From: Burkholderiaceae bacterium
GTDB lineage: Bacteria > Pseudomonadota > Gammaproteobacteria > Burkholderiales > Burkholderiaceae_C
Length of the DNA stretch: 64,000 bases
Assembly: GCA_024235915.1 (NCBI GenBank)
Contig: JACKLO010000025.1
Coordinates: 1 to 64,000 of the forward strand
Reading direction: 5' to 3'
The position numbers were made by a program, and so were the translations under genes. Below, one piece after another: positions 52,451-60,180 of the stretch; position 1 is the stretch's first letter; each line of letters opens with the position of its first letter. The notes beneath the pieces were generated by a model that did no database searches, was not told the origin of the DNA, and saw only the letters and a list, made by a program, of their open reading frames with translations.

Positions 52451-53641
52451 TCAGCGCCGGCGCAGCACCAGGCCCTTGAGGTAGTCGCCTTCCGGGAAGA
52501 ACAACGTGGCGGCGTGGTCCGGCGCCGCGTGCAGGCGCTGCAGGATGTCGGCGTCCACGCCCGCGTCCATGGCCGCACCGGCCACGATCTTGTGGAACAG
52601 GTCGGGCGCGATGCCGCCGGAGCAGGAAAAGGTCAACAGCAGGCCGCCCGGCGCCAGCAGCGGCAGCGCCAGGCGGTTGATGTCCTTGTACGCCCGCGCT
52701 GCACGGTCGGCGCTGGCCGCCGTGGGCGCGAACTTGGGCGGGTCGAGCACGATGGCGTCAAAACGCTCGCCGGCGGCCAGCGCGTCGCGCAGGAAGCGGT
52801 TGGCGTCGCCTTCCACCGTGCGGCTGGCGGCGGCGTCGAAGCCGTTGAGCCGCACGTGCTCGCCCACATGCGCCAGGGCCGGGCCGGAGGAATCGACGCT
52901 CGTCACCTCACGTGCGCCACCGGCCAGCGCCGCGATGCTGAAACCGCCGGTGTAGCTGAAGCAGTTCAGCACCCGCTGCGCGCCGAACTGGCGCACCAGG
53001 GCCGCAAAGCGGGCCCGGTTGTCACGCTGGTCCAGGTAGTAGCCGGTCTTGTGGCCGCGGGCCACGTCCAGCGTCAACCGCCAGCCGTGTTCTCGGATCG
53101 TGACGCCCGTGTCGTCCGGCTCGCCACCCCCACGCAGCCAGCCGCAGCGCTCCTCCAGGCCTTCCATCTGGCGCACGGCGGCGTCGGAACGTTCATACAG
53201 GCGCGTGCAGCCGGTGGCCTGCAGCAGCGCGTCGGCGATCGTCTCGCGCCAGCGCTCGACCCCAGCGGCGCCGAACTGCGCCACCAGCGTGTCGCCATAG
53301 CGGTCCACCACCAGGGCCGGCAGGCCGTCGGCCTCGGCGTGCACCAGGCGCAGGCCGTCGCTGTCGATGGCCAACGCCTGACGCGCAGCCACGGCGGCCT
53401 GGATGCGGCGCGCAAAGAAGGCGTGGTCGATCCGCTCGGCCTCGTCGAAGCTCCAGGCCCGCACGCGGATGCGGCTGGCCGGGCTGAAAGCGCCCCAAGC
53501 CAGGAAGCGGCCGTCGGCGCTTTCCACGCGCACCGTCTCACCGGCGTCGGCGCGCCCCTTGTCCACCGCACCGTCGAACACCCAGGGGTGGCGGTGCAGC
53601 AGGCTGCGTTCACGGCCGGGCCGCAGGCGAATGCTCTTCAT
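52451..53641 (-). CDS. rlmI: 23S rRNA m5C1962-type methyltransferase RlmI (class I SAM)
   Basis: The protein has 396 residues, the length of E. coli RlmI. It opens MKSIRLRPGRERSLLHRHPW with an N-terminal PUA-like domain (to about 75), then a central RlmI domain and a Rossmann methyltransferase domain: CFSYTGGFSIAALAGG (motif I, about 235-250), VDSSGPAL and the catalytic-type FDAIVLDPPKFAP (motif IV, about 305-317). RlmI methylates C1962 of 23S rRNA. The start once overlapped the xerC stop (ATGA); a duplicated fragment of xerC still abuts it, followed by a hairpin cluster. Confidence 0.92.
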   Translation of the reverse strand: MKSIRLRPGRERSLLHRHPWVFDGAVDKGRADAGETVRVESADGRFLAWGAFSPASRIRVRAWSFDEAERIDHAFFARRIQAAVAARQALAIDSDGLRLVHAEADGLPALVVDRYGDTLVAQFGAAGVERWRETIADALLQATGCTRLYERSDAAVRQMEGLEERCGWLRGGGEPDDTGVTIREHGWRLTLDVARGHKTGYYLDQRDNRARFAALVRQFGAQRVLNCFSYTGGFSIAALAGGAREVTSVDSSGPALAHVGEHVRLNGFDAAASRTVEGDANRFLRDALAAGERFDAIVLDPPKFAPTAASADRAARAYKDINRLALPLLAPGGLLLTFSCSGGIAPDLFHKIVAGAAMDAGVDADILQRLHAAPDHAATLFFPEGDYLKGLVLRRR

Positions 53642-53642
53642 G

Positions 53643-53841
53643 CTTTGCGCCGGGCGCGCGGATGCGCCGCGTCGTAGACCTTGGCCAGGTGCTGACAACG
53701 CGCGCCTGCGCGTTGCGTCGCAGGCTCACATCGCGCAGCGATGTGAAGGCGCGTAGCGCCGGGCCGCAGACAAAATCCAGCTGTCTTCACTTGCGTCGGG
53801 CACGGGGGTGCGCCGCGTCGTAGACCTTGGCCAGGTGCTGA
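53643..53841. repeat. Duplicated xerC tail flanking a REP-like hairpin cluster
   Basis: Bases 53643-53695 repeat 53789-53841 at a distance of 146 bases; the last 33 bases are identical and the rest differ at a few positions. Copy A, read on the minus strand, encodes the last residues of XerC (QHLAKVYDAAHPRARRKA and stop) and its stop overlaps the rlmI ATG. Between the copies lie perfect hairpins: AACGCGC/GCGCGTT (53697-53715), TCACATCGC/GCGATGTGA around GCA (about 53727-53747) and GGCGC/GCGCC around GTA (about 53750-53762). Confidence 0.75.
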
Positions 53842-54698
53842 AAATCCAGCCGCGTGTACACCTGCGTGGTGGCGATGCTGGCATGGCCCAACAGCTCCTG
53901 CACTGCCCGCAGGTCACCGCTGCTCTGCAGCAGGTGCGAGGCAAAACTGTGGCGCAGCATGTGCGGATGCACGTGGGTGGGCAGGCCGGCCTGCAGCGCC
54001 AGGGCCTTCAGGCGGCTGCGCACCTGGCTGGCGCTCAGGCGTGCGCCGCGACGGCTGACGATCAGCGCCGGTTCGCCCGCCGCCGCCAAGGTGGCCCGCA
54101 GCGGCAGCCAGTCCTGCAGCGCCTGCAGCGCGGCCCGGCCCACGGGCACGCTGCGGCGCTTGCCGCCCTTGCCCAGCACGTGGGCGGTGGCGTCCTGCAG
54201 GTCGACCCAGCCGGCCGCGGTAGCCGAAGGCCCGGCATCCAGGCCCACCAGTTCGCCCACGCGCAGGCCGCAGCCGTAGAGCAGTTCCACCACGCAGTGG
54301 TCGCGCGCGGCCAGCGCCGGGTCGTCAGCCTCCGGCGTCTGGTCGGCCAGGGCCACGGCATGGTCCACCGACAAGGCCTTGGGCAGCGGGCGCCCGGCCT
54401 TCGGGGCTCGCACGCCTTCCACCGGGTTCACCTGCAAGGCCCCGGCATGCCCCCACCAGCGGTACAGACCGCGCCAGGCCGAGAGCTGCTGCGCCAGGCT
54501 GCGCGGCGCCAGGCCCTGGCGATGCAGCCGCGCCACCCAGCCGCGCACATGGTGGGGCTGCACGGCGGCCAGGTCCACGCCGTCCGCTTTGGCCAGGGCC
54601 TGCAGCCGGCCCAGCGCATCGGCATAGGCCTGCAGCGTGCGCGGCGAGGCCCGGCGCTCGACACGCAGGTGCTCGAGCCAGGCCTCGGCGGGCTGCAT
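53787..54698 (-). CDS. xerC: Tyrosine recombinase XerC
   Basis: The protein has 303 residues. The N-terminal SAM-like core-binding domain (EAWLEHLRVERRASPRTLQAYA) is followed by the catalytic domain with the RKHRHY set: YGCGLRVGELVGLD (Arg about 147), the Lys in HVLGKGGKRRSVPV, HPHMLRHSFASHLL (His, Arg), LGHASIATTQVYT (His and the nucleophile Tyr about 280). XerC with XerD resolves chromosome dimers at dif. It lies in the normal order dapF-DUF484-xerC; the last residues are duplicated downstream. Confidence 0.93.
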   Translation of the reverse strand: MQPAEAWLEHLRVERRASPRTLQAYADALGRLQALAKADGVDLAAVQPHHVRGWVARLHRQGLAPRSLAQQLSAWRGLYRWWGHAGALQVNPVEGVRAPKAGRPLPKALSVDHAVALADQTPEADDPALAARDHCVVELLYGCGLRVGELVGLDAGPSATAAGWVDLQDATAHVLGKGGKRRSVPVGRAALQALQDWLPLRATLAAAGEPALIVSRRGARLSASQVRSRLKALALQAGLPTHVHPHMLRHSFASHLLQSSGDLRAVQELLGHASIATTQVYTRLDFQHLAKVYDAAHPRARRK

Positions 54699-54705
54699 GC
54701 GCAGG

Positions 54706-55380
54706 TCAGCTGATCAGCAGCCGCGACAGCCCGGCGCTGGCGATCTCGCCCACGCGCACCAGGAACTCCGTGCCCATGTCGGCCGCGTAACGCGTGGGGT
54801 CGGGCGAGCCCAGCACCAGCAGGCCGAAGGTGCCATCGGCGCCGTCGCTGCGGTGGTCGCGCAGCGGGATCATCGCCATCGACGCCGGCTGGTCCAGCCA
54901 GCCCGCGGCCTCGAAGCCGGCGTTCAGGCCGCAGTAGGGCAGCGCCAGGCTGGCGGCAAAGGTGCGCGCGTCGTCGGTCACCGGCAGGGCAAAGTCTTCG
55001 CCCTCGAAGCCGGCGGGCAGCGCCCACAGCCGCAGTGCCGCCTGCGGGATCATGAACTCATGCTGCAGCGTGGACACCAGCACGCCCGGCAGCGTGCGCG
55101 GCACCGTGGTCAGGAGGATGGTGCGGATCCAGCGGTGCAGGCGGTCGGCGATGACCACGTTCTCCTGCCCGTGGCGGATCATCTCGACGATCTTGCGTTC
55201 CAGGCCGCGGATGCGCTCGCGCAGCATCTCCATCTGCCGCTCCTGCAGCGACACGGCGCGCTGGCCGTGCGGGCTGGTGAGCTGGATGCTGGCCAGCAGT
55301 TCGGCATGGCGCTCGAAGAAACCCGGCGTCTGGGCCAGGTACTCGGCGATGTCGGCTTCGGTGATGCCTTCGATGCTCAT
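54706..55380 (-). CDS. DUF484 family protein
   Basis: The protein has 224 residues; ATG 55380 follows AAGGAAAAG. The start MSIEGITEADIAEYLAQTPGFFERHAELLASI is the DUF484 signature, followed by a short coiled coil (RQMEMLRERIRGLERKIVEMIRHG) and a GAF-like C-terminal domain (FMIPQAALRLWAL, FGLLVLGSPDPTRYAADMGTEFL). The function is unknown. It lies in the conserved dapF-DUF484-xerC series of proteobacteria, and its stop is seven bases from the xerC start. Confidence 0.9.
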   Translation of the reverse strand: MSIEGITEADIAEYLAQTPGFFERHAELLASIQLTSPHGQRAVSLQERQMEMLRERIRGLERKIVEMIRHGQENVVIADRLHRWIRTILLTTVPRTLPGVLVSTLQHEFMIPQAALRLWALPAGFEGEDFALPVTDDARTFAASLALPYCGLNAGFEAAGWLDQPASMAMIPLRDHRSDGADGTFGLLVLGSPDPTRYAADMGTEFLVRVGEIASAGLSRLLIS

Positions 55381-55418
55381 CTCTTTTCCTTGCAGCGCCG
55401 CAACATGCGGCCGCTCGC

Positions 55419-56267
55419 TCACAGTTCGATCTCGCCTTCGTACACCGTCTCGGCCGGCCCGGTCATGCGCACCGCGCCGCCGGCCCATTCGATGCTGAGG
55501 CTGCCGCCGCGCAGTTCGGTGTCGACCCGGCCGTCCAGCCAGCCCAGGCGGATGCCGGCCACCACCGCGGCGCAGGCACCGGTGCCGCAGGCCAGGGTTT
55601 CACCCGCGTCGCGCTCGAACACCCGCAGGCGCACCCGGGTGCGCGACAGCACCTGCAGGAAACCGACGTTGACCTTGCGTGCAAAGCGCAGGTGCGATTC
55701 CAGCGCCGGGCCCAGGGTGGGCACCGGCGCCGCGTCGACGTCGTCCACGCGCAGCACGGCGTGGGGGTTGCCCATGGACAGCACCGCCACTTCCACGTCG
55801 CGCCCGGCCGCCTGCAGCGGCCACAGCGCGAAGCCGTTCTCCAGCCGCGGCGTCAGGCCCGCCGGGTCGAAGGGCAGTGCGGCGGGCTCGAAGACCGGAG
55901 CGCCCATGTCCACGGTGACACGGCCGTCAGGCTCTTCCGTGAGCTCCAGCAAGCGGTTGACGGTGCGCACGCGCACCGTGGACTTGTCGGTGAGGCCGTG
56001 GCTGCGCACGTAGCGCACGAAGCAGCGCGCGCCGTTGCCGCAGTGCTCCACCTCGGCGCCGCTGGCGCCGTTGAAGATGCGATAGCCGAAATCGACATCC
56101 GGGCCCGGCGCCGGGCCGACGACCAGGATCTGGTCGGCCCCGACGCCGAAGCGGCGGTCACCCAGGAGCTGCAGCTGCGCCGTGCTCAGCGCCAGTGGCG
56201 CGTGCGTGGCGTCGAGCACGACGAAGTCGTTGCCCGCACCCTGCATCTTGGTGAATGGAATCCGCAT
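55419..56267 (-). CDS. dapF: Diaminopimelate epimerase
   Basis: The protein has 282 residues, a normal length. It starts MRIPFTKMQGAGNDFVVLDA, typical of DapF. The two catalytic cysteines are present in HCGNGARC (Cys76) and ACGTGAC (Cys227). SMGNPHAVL is also conserved. DapF interconverts LL- and meso-diaminopimelate, which supplies both lysine and peptidoglycan. It is the first gene of the dapF-DUF484-xerC-rlmI run, and lies 10 bases after an LpxL-like acyltransferase gene on the same strand. Confidence 0.97.
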   Translation of the reverse strand: MRIPFTKMQGAGNDFVVLDATHAPLALSTAQLQLLGDRRFGVGADQILVVGPAPGPDVDFGYRIFNGASGAEVEHCGNGARCFVRYVRSHGLTDKSTVRVRTVNRLLELTEEPDGRVTVDMGAPVFEPAALPFDPAGLTPRLENGFALWPLQAAGRDVEVAVLSMGNPHAVLRVDDVDAAPVPTLGPALESHLRFARKVNVGFLQVLSRTRVRLRVFERDAGETLACGTGACAAVVAGIRLGWLDGRVDTELRGGSLSIEWAGGAVRMTGPAETVYEGEIEL

Positions 56268-56277
56268 GCCCCGATTC

Positions 56278-57174
56278 TCACGCGTACAGCGGCGGTTCGC
56301 CCTCCGGCCGCGTCTTGAAGCGCCGGTGCACCCACAGGTACTGCGCCGGCATGCGCCGGATCTCGGTCTCGATCCAGGCGTTCATGGTGGCGGCGTCGGC
56401 CTCGGGGTCGTCGGTGGGCCAGTGGGTCCAGGGTTCACCGAAGCGCACCCGCCAGCCCTGGCCACCGGGCAGCATCTCGGCCACCACCGGCTGCACCACC
56501 ATCTTCAGACCGCGGGCCATCTTCGACGGTGCCGCCAGCGTCGAGGCCGGCACGCCAAAGAAGGGGGCGAACACGGTCTCGCGGCGGCCGAAGTCCATGT
56601 CCGGCAGGTTGAAGAAGGCCATGCGCCGCTTGCGGATGGCGCGCACCAGCGGCAGCGCGCCCTGGTCGTGGCGCTCGAAGACCTCGCCGCCGCCAAAGCG
56701 CAGGCGGCCACGGCGCATGGCGGCGTCGAACACCGGGTTGCTCTGCGCCTGGTAGATGGAGCCCACCCATTGGGTCTGGAACAGCTGCGTGGCCACGCCG
56801 GCCACGTCCAGCGCCATGAAGTGCGGCACCAGCCACATCACCGGCTGCTCGCTGCGCGCGGCCAGGCCGATGTCGCCTTCCACGTGGATCAGCCGCTTCA
56901 GCCGTTCCGGCGGCGCGTACCAGAGCAGGCCGCGCTCCAGCAGGCTGCGGCCCAGCCAGCCGAAGTGCTCGCGCACCAGGGCCTCGCGTTCGTCGCGGCC
57001 CATGGCCGGGAAACACAGTTCCAGGTTGCGCCGCGCGATGCGCCGGCGGCTGCCGCCCAGGCGGTAGAGCAGCGCGCCGAAACCTCGGCCCACGGCGGCC
57101 TGCACGCCCAGCGGCAGCCACTGCAGCAGCCACAGCGCGCCGAGCAGCAAATGGGCCATCAGGCGCCCCATCAT
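56278..57174 (-). CDS. Lipid A biosynthesis acyltransferase (LpxL/HtrB-like)
   Basis: The protein has 298 residues. A single N-terminal hydrophobic helix (LLLGALWLLQWLPLGVQA) anchors it to the inner membrane. The catalytic His-x4-Asp lies in VPHFMALDVAG (about residues 116-126); other family blocks are RNLELCFPAM and FNLPDMDFGRRETVFAPFFG. LpxL-type enzymes add a secondary acyl chain from acyl-ACP to lipid A. A second LpxL-like gene with a different active-site pattern lies 76 bases upstream, as in many betaproteobacteria. Which chain position it modifies cannot be told. Confidence 0.9.
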   Translation of the reverse strand: MMGRLMAHLLLGALWLLQWLPLGVQAAVGRGFGALLYRLGGSRRRIARRNLELCFPAMGRDEREALVREHFGWLGRSLLERGLLWYAPPERLKRLIHVEGDIGLAARSEQPVMWLVPHFMALDVAGVATQLFQTQWVGSIYQAQSNPVFDAAMRRGRLRFGGGEVFERHDQGALPLVRAIRKRRMAFFNLPDMDFGRRETVFAPFFGVPASTLAAPSKMARGLKMVVQPVVAEMLPGGQGWRVRFGEPWTHWPTDDPEADAATMNAWIETEIRRMPAQYLWVHRRFKTRPEGEPPLYA

Positions 57175-57250
57175 GCCGGCCTCCGCCGGGCCGCCCCAAG
57201 GTGGCGGGCAGCCCCCAAGATGGGCAGCGAACGAAGTGACCGCGGGACCC

Positions 57251-58093
57251 TCATTCGCTGGGCCCCTTGTAGCGGAAATAGCTCCACAGGTACTGGCTGG
57301 GGCACTGGCGGATCACCGCCTCCATCGACGCGTTGATGGCGGTGGCCGCGGCCACCTCGTCGGCGTCTTCCGCCGGCGGCTGCGCCAGGGGCTGCGCATG
57401 CACCACGTAACCCCGCCCGCGCGGCAGCCGTTCACACCACAGCACGGCCAGCGCCGCGCCGCTCTGGCGCGCCAGGCGCACCGCCAGCGTCATCGTGAAG
57501 GCCGGCTGGCCGAAAAACGGCGCCCACACGCCCATGCCCTTGGGTGGTACCTGGTCGGGCAGCATGCCCACCGTCTGCCCGGCCTTCAGCGCCCGCAGCA
57601 GCTGGCGCACGCCGGCCACCGAAGCGGGCGCTGTCATCAGCCCCGGGCGGGCGCGGGCCGTTTCTTCCAATTCGCGCACGAAGGCATTCTCGGCCGGCCG
57701 GTACAGCGCCGTCATCGGCCAGCGCTCGCCGAACCGCTCCGCATAGGCCTGCGCCGCGACTTCGAAGCTGCCCAGGTGGGGTGTCAGCAGCACCAGGCCG
57801 CGGTTGGCCTCGAGCAGGCCGGCGAGCCAGGCGTCGCCATCCCAGCGCACGGGGTCGGCCAGGGGCCGGCCCGGCGGGCGCAGCCACAGCCGCGGCAGCT
57901 CGGCGATCATGCGGCCGGCCTCGGGCACGGCGGCACGCACGGTGTCGGCCCCCTGCCCGGCCAGCGCGGCGTTGTCGCGCATGCGCTGCCGGTAGCGGCG
58001 AGAACCCCACCAGGCCAGCCACCCCAGCATCGCCCCCAAGGCGTGCAGAAGCCACAAAGGGCGCCGGCCCAGCCAGCGCAGGAAAGACATCAT
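57251..58093 (-). CDS. LpxL-family lysophospholipid/lipid A acyltransferase, second copy
   Basis: The protein has 280 residues. An N-terminal hydrophobic region (PLWLLHALGAMLGWLAWWGS) precedes the catalytic motif LTPHLGSFEVAAQAYAER, His-x4-Glu instead of His-x4-Asp of the neighbouring gene. LPDQVPPKGMGVWAPFFGQPAFTM is the usual downstream block. The short length and the HxxxxE motif fit the lauroyl-acyltransferase-related group found in tandem with LpxL in Burkholderiales. It is divergent from metK, with 151 bases between the starts. Confidence 0.87.
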   Translation of the reverse strand: MMSFLRWLGRRPLWLLHALGAMLGWLAWWGSRRYRQRMRDNAALAGQGADTVRAAVPEAGRMIAELPRLWLRPPGRPLADPVRWDGDAWLAGLLEANRGLVLLTPHLGSFEVAAQAYAERFGERWPMTALYRPAENAFVRELEETARARPGLMTAPASVAGVRQLLRALKAGQTVGMLPDQVPPKGMGVWAPFFGQPAFTMTLAVRLARQSGAALAVLWCERLPRGRGYVVHAQPLAQPPAEDADEVAAATAINASMEAVIRQCPSQYLWSYFRYKGPSE

Positions 58094-58099
58094 GCTTCT

Positions 58100-58105
58100 T
58101 ATAAT
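58100..58105 (+). promoter_or_regulatory. -10 box of a metK promoter
   Basis: TATAAT is perfect and stands alone in GC-rich sequence. Transcription would begin near 58112, leaving a leader of about 130 bases. No good -35 is seen at the right distance, so the promoter may need an activator. Confidence 0.5.
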
Positions 58106-58111
58106 CGGCGG

Positions 58112-58244
58112 GTCGCCGAGTTAAAGGACAACTTGCGGGGCGACGGCGCAAAGCCCGCTTTGCGCTGCAAATACCGCTAAAGCGTTCGCCGCACTCCAGG
58201 CAGCCCGGGTTGGCGACGCGACACTGCAACCTCTGGAGTCTATT
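58112..58244 (+). promoter_or_regulatory. Structured 5' leader of metK, candidate cis-regulatory RNA
   Basis: Three stems can form: GTCGCC (58112-58117) with GGCGAC (58139-58144); GCGCAAAG (58146-58153) with CTTTGCGC (58158-58165); and ACTCCAG (58193-58199) with CTGGAGT (58233-58239), extended inward by GGTTG/CAACC. The last stem includes the ribosome site GGAG (58235-58238), six bases before the GTG start, so folding it would block translation. I cannot match it to a known SAM or SAH riboswitch family. Confidence 0.45.
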
Positions 58245-59426
58245 GTGGCGAACGATTTCCTCTTCACCTCCGAATCCGTCTCCGAAGGCCACCCCGACAA
58301 GGTGGCCGACCAGGTGTCGGATGCCATCCTCGACGCGATCTTCAAGCAGGACCCCAAGAGCCGGGTCGCCGCCGAGACGCTGACCAACACCGGCCTCGTG
58401 GTGCTGGCCGGCGAGATCACCACCAACGCGGCGGTCGACTACATCCAGGTCGCGCGCGACACCATCAAGCGCATCGGCTACGACAACACCGAGTACGGCA
58501 TCGACTACAAGGGCTGCGCGGTGCTGGTGGCCTACGACAAGCAGAGCAACGACATCGCCCAGGGCGTGGACCACGCCAGCGACGACCACCTGAACACCGG
58601 CGCCGGCGACCAGGGCCTGATGTTCGGCTACGCCTGCGACGAGACGCCCGAGCTGATGCCCGCGCCGATCTACTACGCGCACCGCCCGGTGGAGCGCCAG
58701 GCCCAGCTGCGCAAGGACGGCCGCCTGCCCTTCCTGCGCCCGGACGCCAAGAGCCAGGTCACGATGCGCTATGTGGACGGCAAGCCGCACAGCATCGACA
58801 CCGTGGTGCTGAGCAGCCAGCACAGCCCCGACCAGAGCGAAACCGCCACCAAGATGAAGGCCAGCTTCATCGAGGCGGTGATCGAGGAGATCATCAAGCC
58901 GGTGCTCCCGAAGGAATGGCTGCAGGACACCAAGTACCTGATCAACCCCACCGGGCGTTTCGTGGTCGGTGGCCCGCAGGGCGACTGCGGCCTCACCGGC
59001 CGCAAGATCATCGTCGACACCTACGGCGGCGCCTGCCCGCACGGCGGTGGCGCCTTCAGCGGCAAGGACCCGAGCAAGGTGGACCGGTCCGCCGCCTACG
59101 CCACGCGCTACGTGGCCAAGAACGTGGTGGCCGCCGGCCTGGCGCGCCAATGCCAGGTGCAGGTGGCCTATGCCATCGGCGTGGCGCGGCCGATGAACGT
59201 GACCGTCTACACCGAAGGCACCGGCGTCATTCCCGACGACGAGATCGCCAAGCTGGTGATGGCGCACTTCGACCTGCGCCCCAAGGGCATCATCCAGATG
59301 CTGGACCTGCTGCGCCCGATCTACGAGAAGACGGCGGCCTACGGCCACTTCGGCCGCGAAGAACCCGAGTTCACGTGGGAGAGGACCGACAAGGCAGCTG
59401 CGCTGCGCGCGGCTGCGGGCCTGTAA
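58245..59426 (+). CDS. metK: S-adenosylmethionine synthetase
   Basis: The protein has 393 residues, the usual MetK length, with a GTG start; GGAG lies six bases upstream. Motifs include TSESVSEGHPDKVADQ (residues 8-23), GAGDQGLMFGYA (ATP site), DTYGGACPHGGGAFSGKDPSKVDRS in outline (GGGAFSGKD, phosphate loop) and RYVAKNVVAAGLA. It makes AdoMet from methionine and ATP in the cytoplasm and so connects with MetH, which regenerates methionine. A structured leader precedes it. Confidence 0.98.
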   Translation: MANDFLFTSESVSEGHPDKVADQVSDAILDAIFKQDPKSRVAAETLTNTGLVVLAGEITTNAAVDYIQVARDTIKRIGYDNTEYGIDYKGCAVLVAYDKQSNDIAQGVDHASDDHLNTGAGDQGLMFGYACDETPELMPAPIYYAHRPVERQAQLRKDGRLPFLRPDAKSQVTMRYVDGKPHSIDTVVLSSQHSPDQSETATKMKASFIEAVIEEIIKPVLPKEWLQDTKYLINPTGRFVVGGPQGDCGLTGRKIIVDTYGGACPHGGGAFSGKDPSKVDRSAAYATRYVAKNVVAAGLARQCQVQVAYAIGVARPMNVTVYTEGTGVIPDDEIAKLVMAHFDLRPKGIIQMLDLLRPIYEKTAAYGHFGREEPEFTWERTDKAAALRAAAGL

Positions 59427-59508
59427 GGCCCCGAGCGAAGCGAGCTTGGCGGTTCTCGGGCGCCGGCCGAAGCGGCGATCGGGCGCCCCGTTGGCCCGCG
59501 CCAGCGGC

Positions 59509-59802
59509 CTAACCAGCGAAGCCGGCTTCGCGCTGCGCCCGCAAGCCGAGGACCACGACCATGTCGTCCAGCGGGTCGTAGCGGTAGAGCGCCACGTACC
59601 CGCGGCCGCCCTGCCCGATGACCAGTTCGCGGCGGGGTGGTTGGGCCGCTCGCCCGATGAGCGGGTGTCGCTGCAGCAGCTCCAGCGATTCGAGGAGGTC
59701 GGCGACACGGGCCGCGATGTCGTCGGCCTCGTGGGCCTCAAGGTGGGCAACGATGCGGTCGAGGTCGCGCAGGAAGCCGGCCTCGTAGTGCAGCGCACTC
59801 AC
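59509..59802 (-). CDS. RelE/ParE-family toxin
   Basis: The protein has 97 residues. The fold signature is visible: ALHYEAGFLRDLDRIVAHLE at the start, LLESLELLQRHPLIGRAAQ in the middle, and a C-terminal beta region LVIGQGGRGYVALYRYDPLDDMVVVLGLRAQREAG. This is a ParE/RelE type II toxin. Whether it acts on gyrase (ParE-like) or on mRNA (RelE-like) cannot be decided by eye. Its start overlaps the antitoxin stop as ATGA. The pair lies just downstream of a restriction-modification gene on the same strand. Confidence 0.88.
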   Translation of the reverse strand: MSALHYEAGFLRDLDRIVAHLEAHEADDIAARVADLLESLELLQRHPLIGRAAQPPRRELVIGQGGRGYVALYRYDPLDDMVVVLGLRAQREAGFAG

Positions 59803-60131
59803 CCGTCGCCCAGGCGGCGCGCGGATGCACGCAGGCGCTTCAGTTCGTCGGCCGTCATCCTGCTCGCCACCGGCGGGGTCGGCTTCTCGCCGCGCGCCAG
59901 GGCCGTGGCGTAGGTGCGCACCGCTTCCGGCGAGTGGACCTCACCGGTGCGCAACATGCGCTTGAAACGCCGCGCAGCCTCGGCCTCGAAGTCCAGGCGC
60001 TGTTCCTCCTGCTCGGCCGCACGTGCCACCGCGTCGACCATGAAGGCATGCGCCGAACTGCCGCGCGCGGCGGCGACCTTCTCGATGCGCTCGCGCAGGT
60101 CGTCCGGCAGGCGGATGGTGGTCGTGCTCAT
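59799..60131 (-). CDS. Ribbon-helix-helix (CopG/RHH-type) antitoxin
   Basis: The protein has 110 residues from ATG 60131. The N-terminus STTTIRLPDDLRERIEKVAAARGSSAHAF is a ribbon-helix-helix DNA-binding domain, with the beta-strand TTTIRLP. The rest is a helical toxin-binding part with charged residues (AEQEEQRLDFEAEAARRFKRM). It would neutralise the RelE/ParE toxin encoded downstream and repress the operon. The inverted repeat at 60163-60180 upstream is a probable operator. Confidence 0.87.
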   Translation of the reverse strand: MSTTTIRLPDDLRERIEKVAAARGSSAHAFMVDAVARAAEQEEQRLDFEAEAARRFKRMLRTGEVHSPEAVRTYATALARGEKPTPPVASRMTADELKRLRASARRLGDG

Positions 60132-60162
60132 GCGGGTCGGCTCCAGGTCGTGCCCGAACAAT

Positions 60163-60180
60163 GTAGCACTGTTGTGCTAC
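60163..60180. promoter_or_regulatory. Inverted repeat upstream of the toxin-antitoxin operon
   Basis: GTAGCAC and GTGCTAC form perfect 7-bp arms around TGTT. It lies 32 bases upstream of the antitoxin start and overlaps the stop codon of the restriction-modification gene. It is the likely autoregulatory operator of the RHH antitoxin, and could also act as a transcript end. Confidence 0.6.

Noticed and set aside
53697..53762. CRISPR-like repeats
   Set aside because: The hairpins differ from one another, have no regular spacers and no cas genes are nearby.
58112..58244. SAM-II or SAH riboswitch upstream of metK
   Set aside because: Some short pieces resemble SAH riboswitches, but the outer stem and spacing do not fit, so only an unclassified leader is reported.
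57432..59798. A minus-strand frame running through metK and the acyltransferase gene
   Set aside because: It crosses two certain genes on both strands and has no motifs of its own.
60163..60180. A fourth HexR-like operator (GTAGC...GCTAC)
   Set aside because: The spacing and inner bases differ from GTAGYNNNRCTAC, and its place before the antitoxin gene explains it better as a toxin-antitoxin operator.
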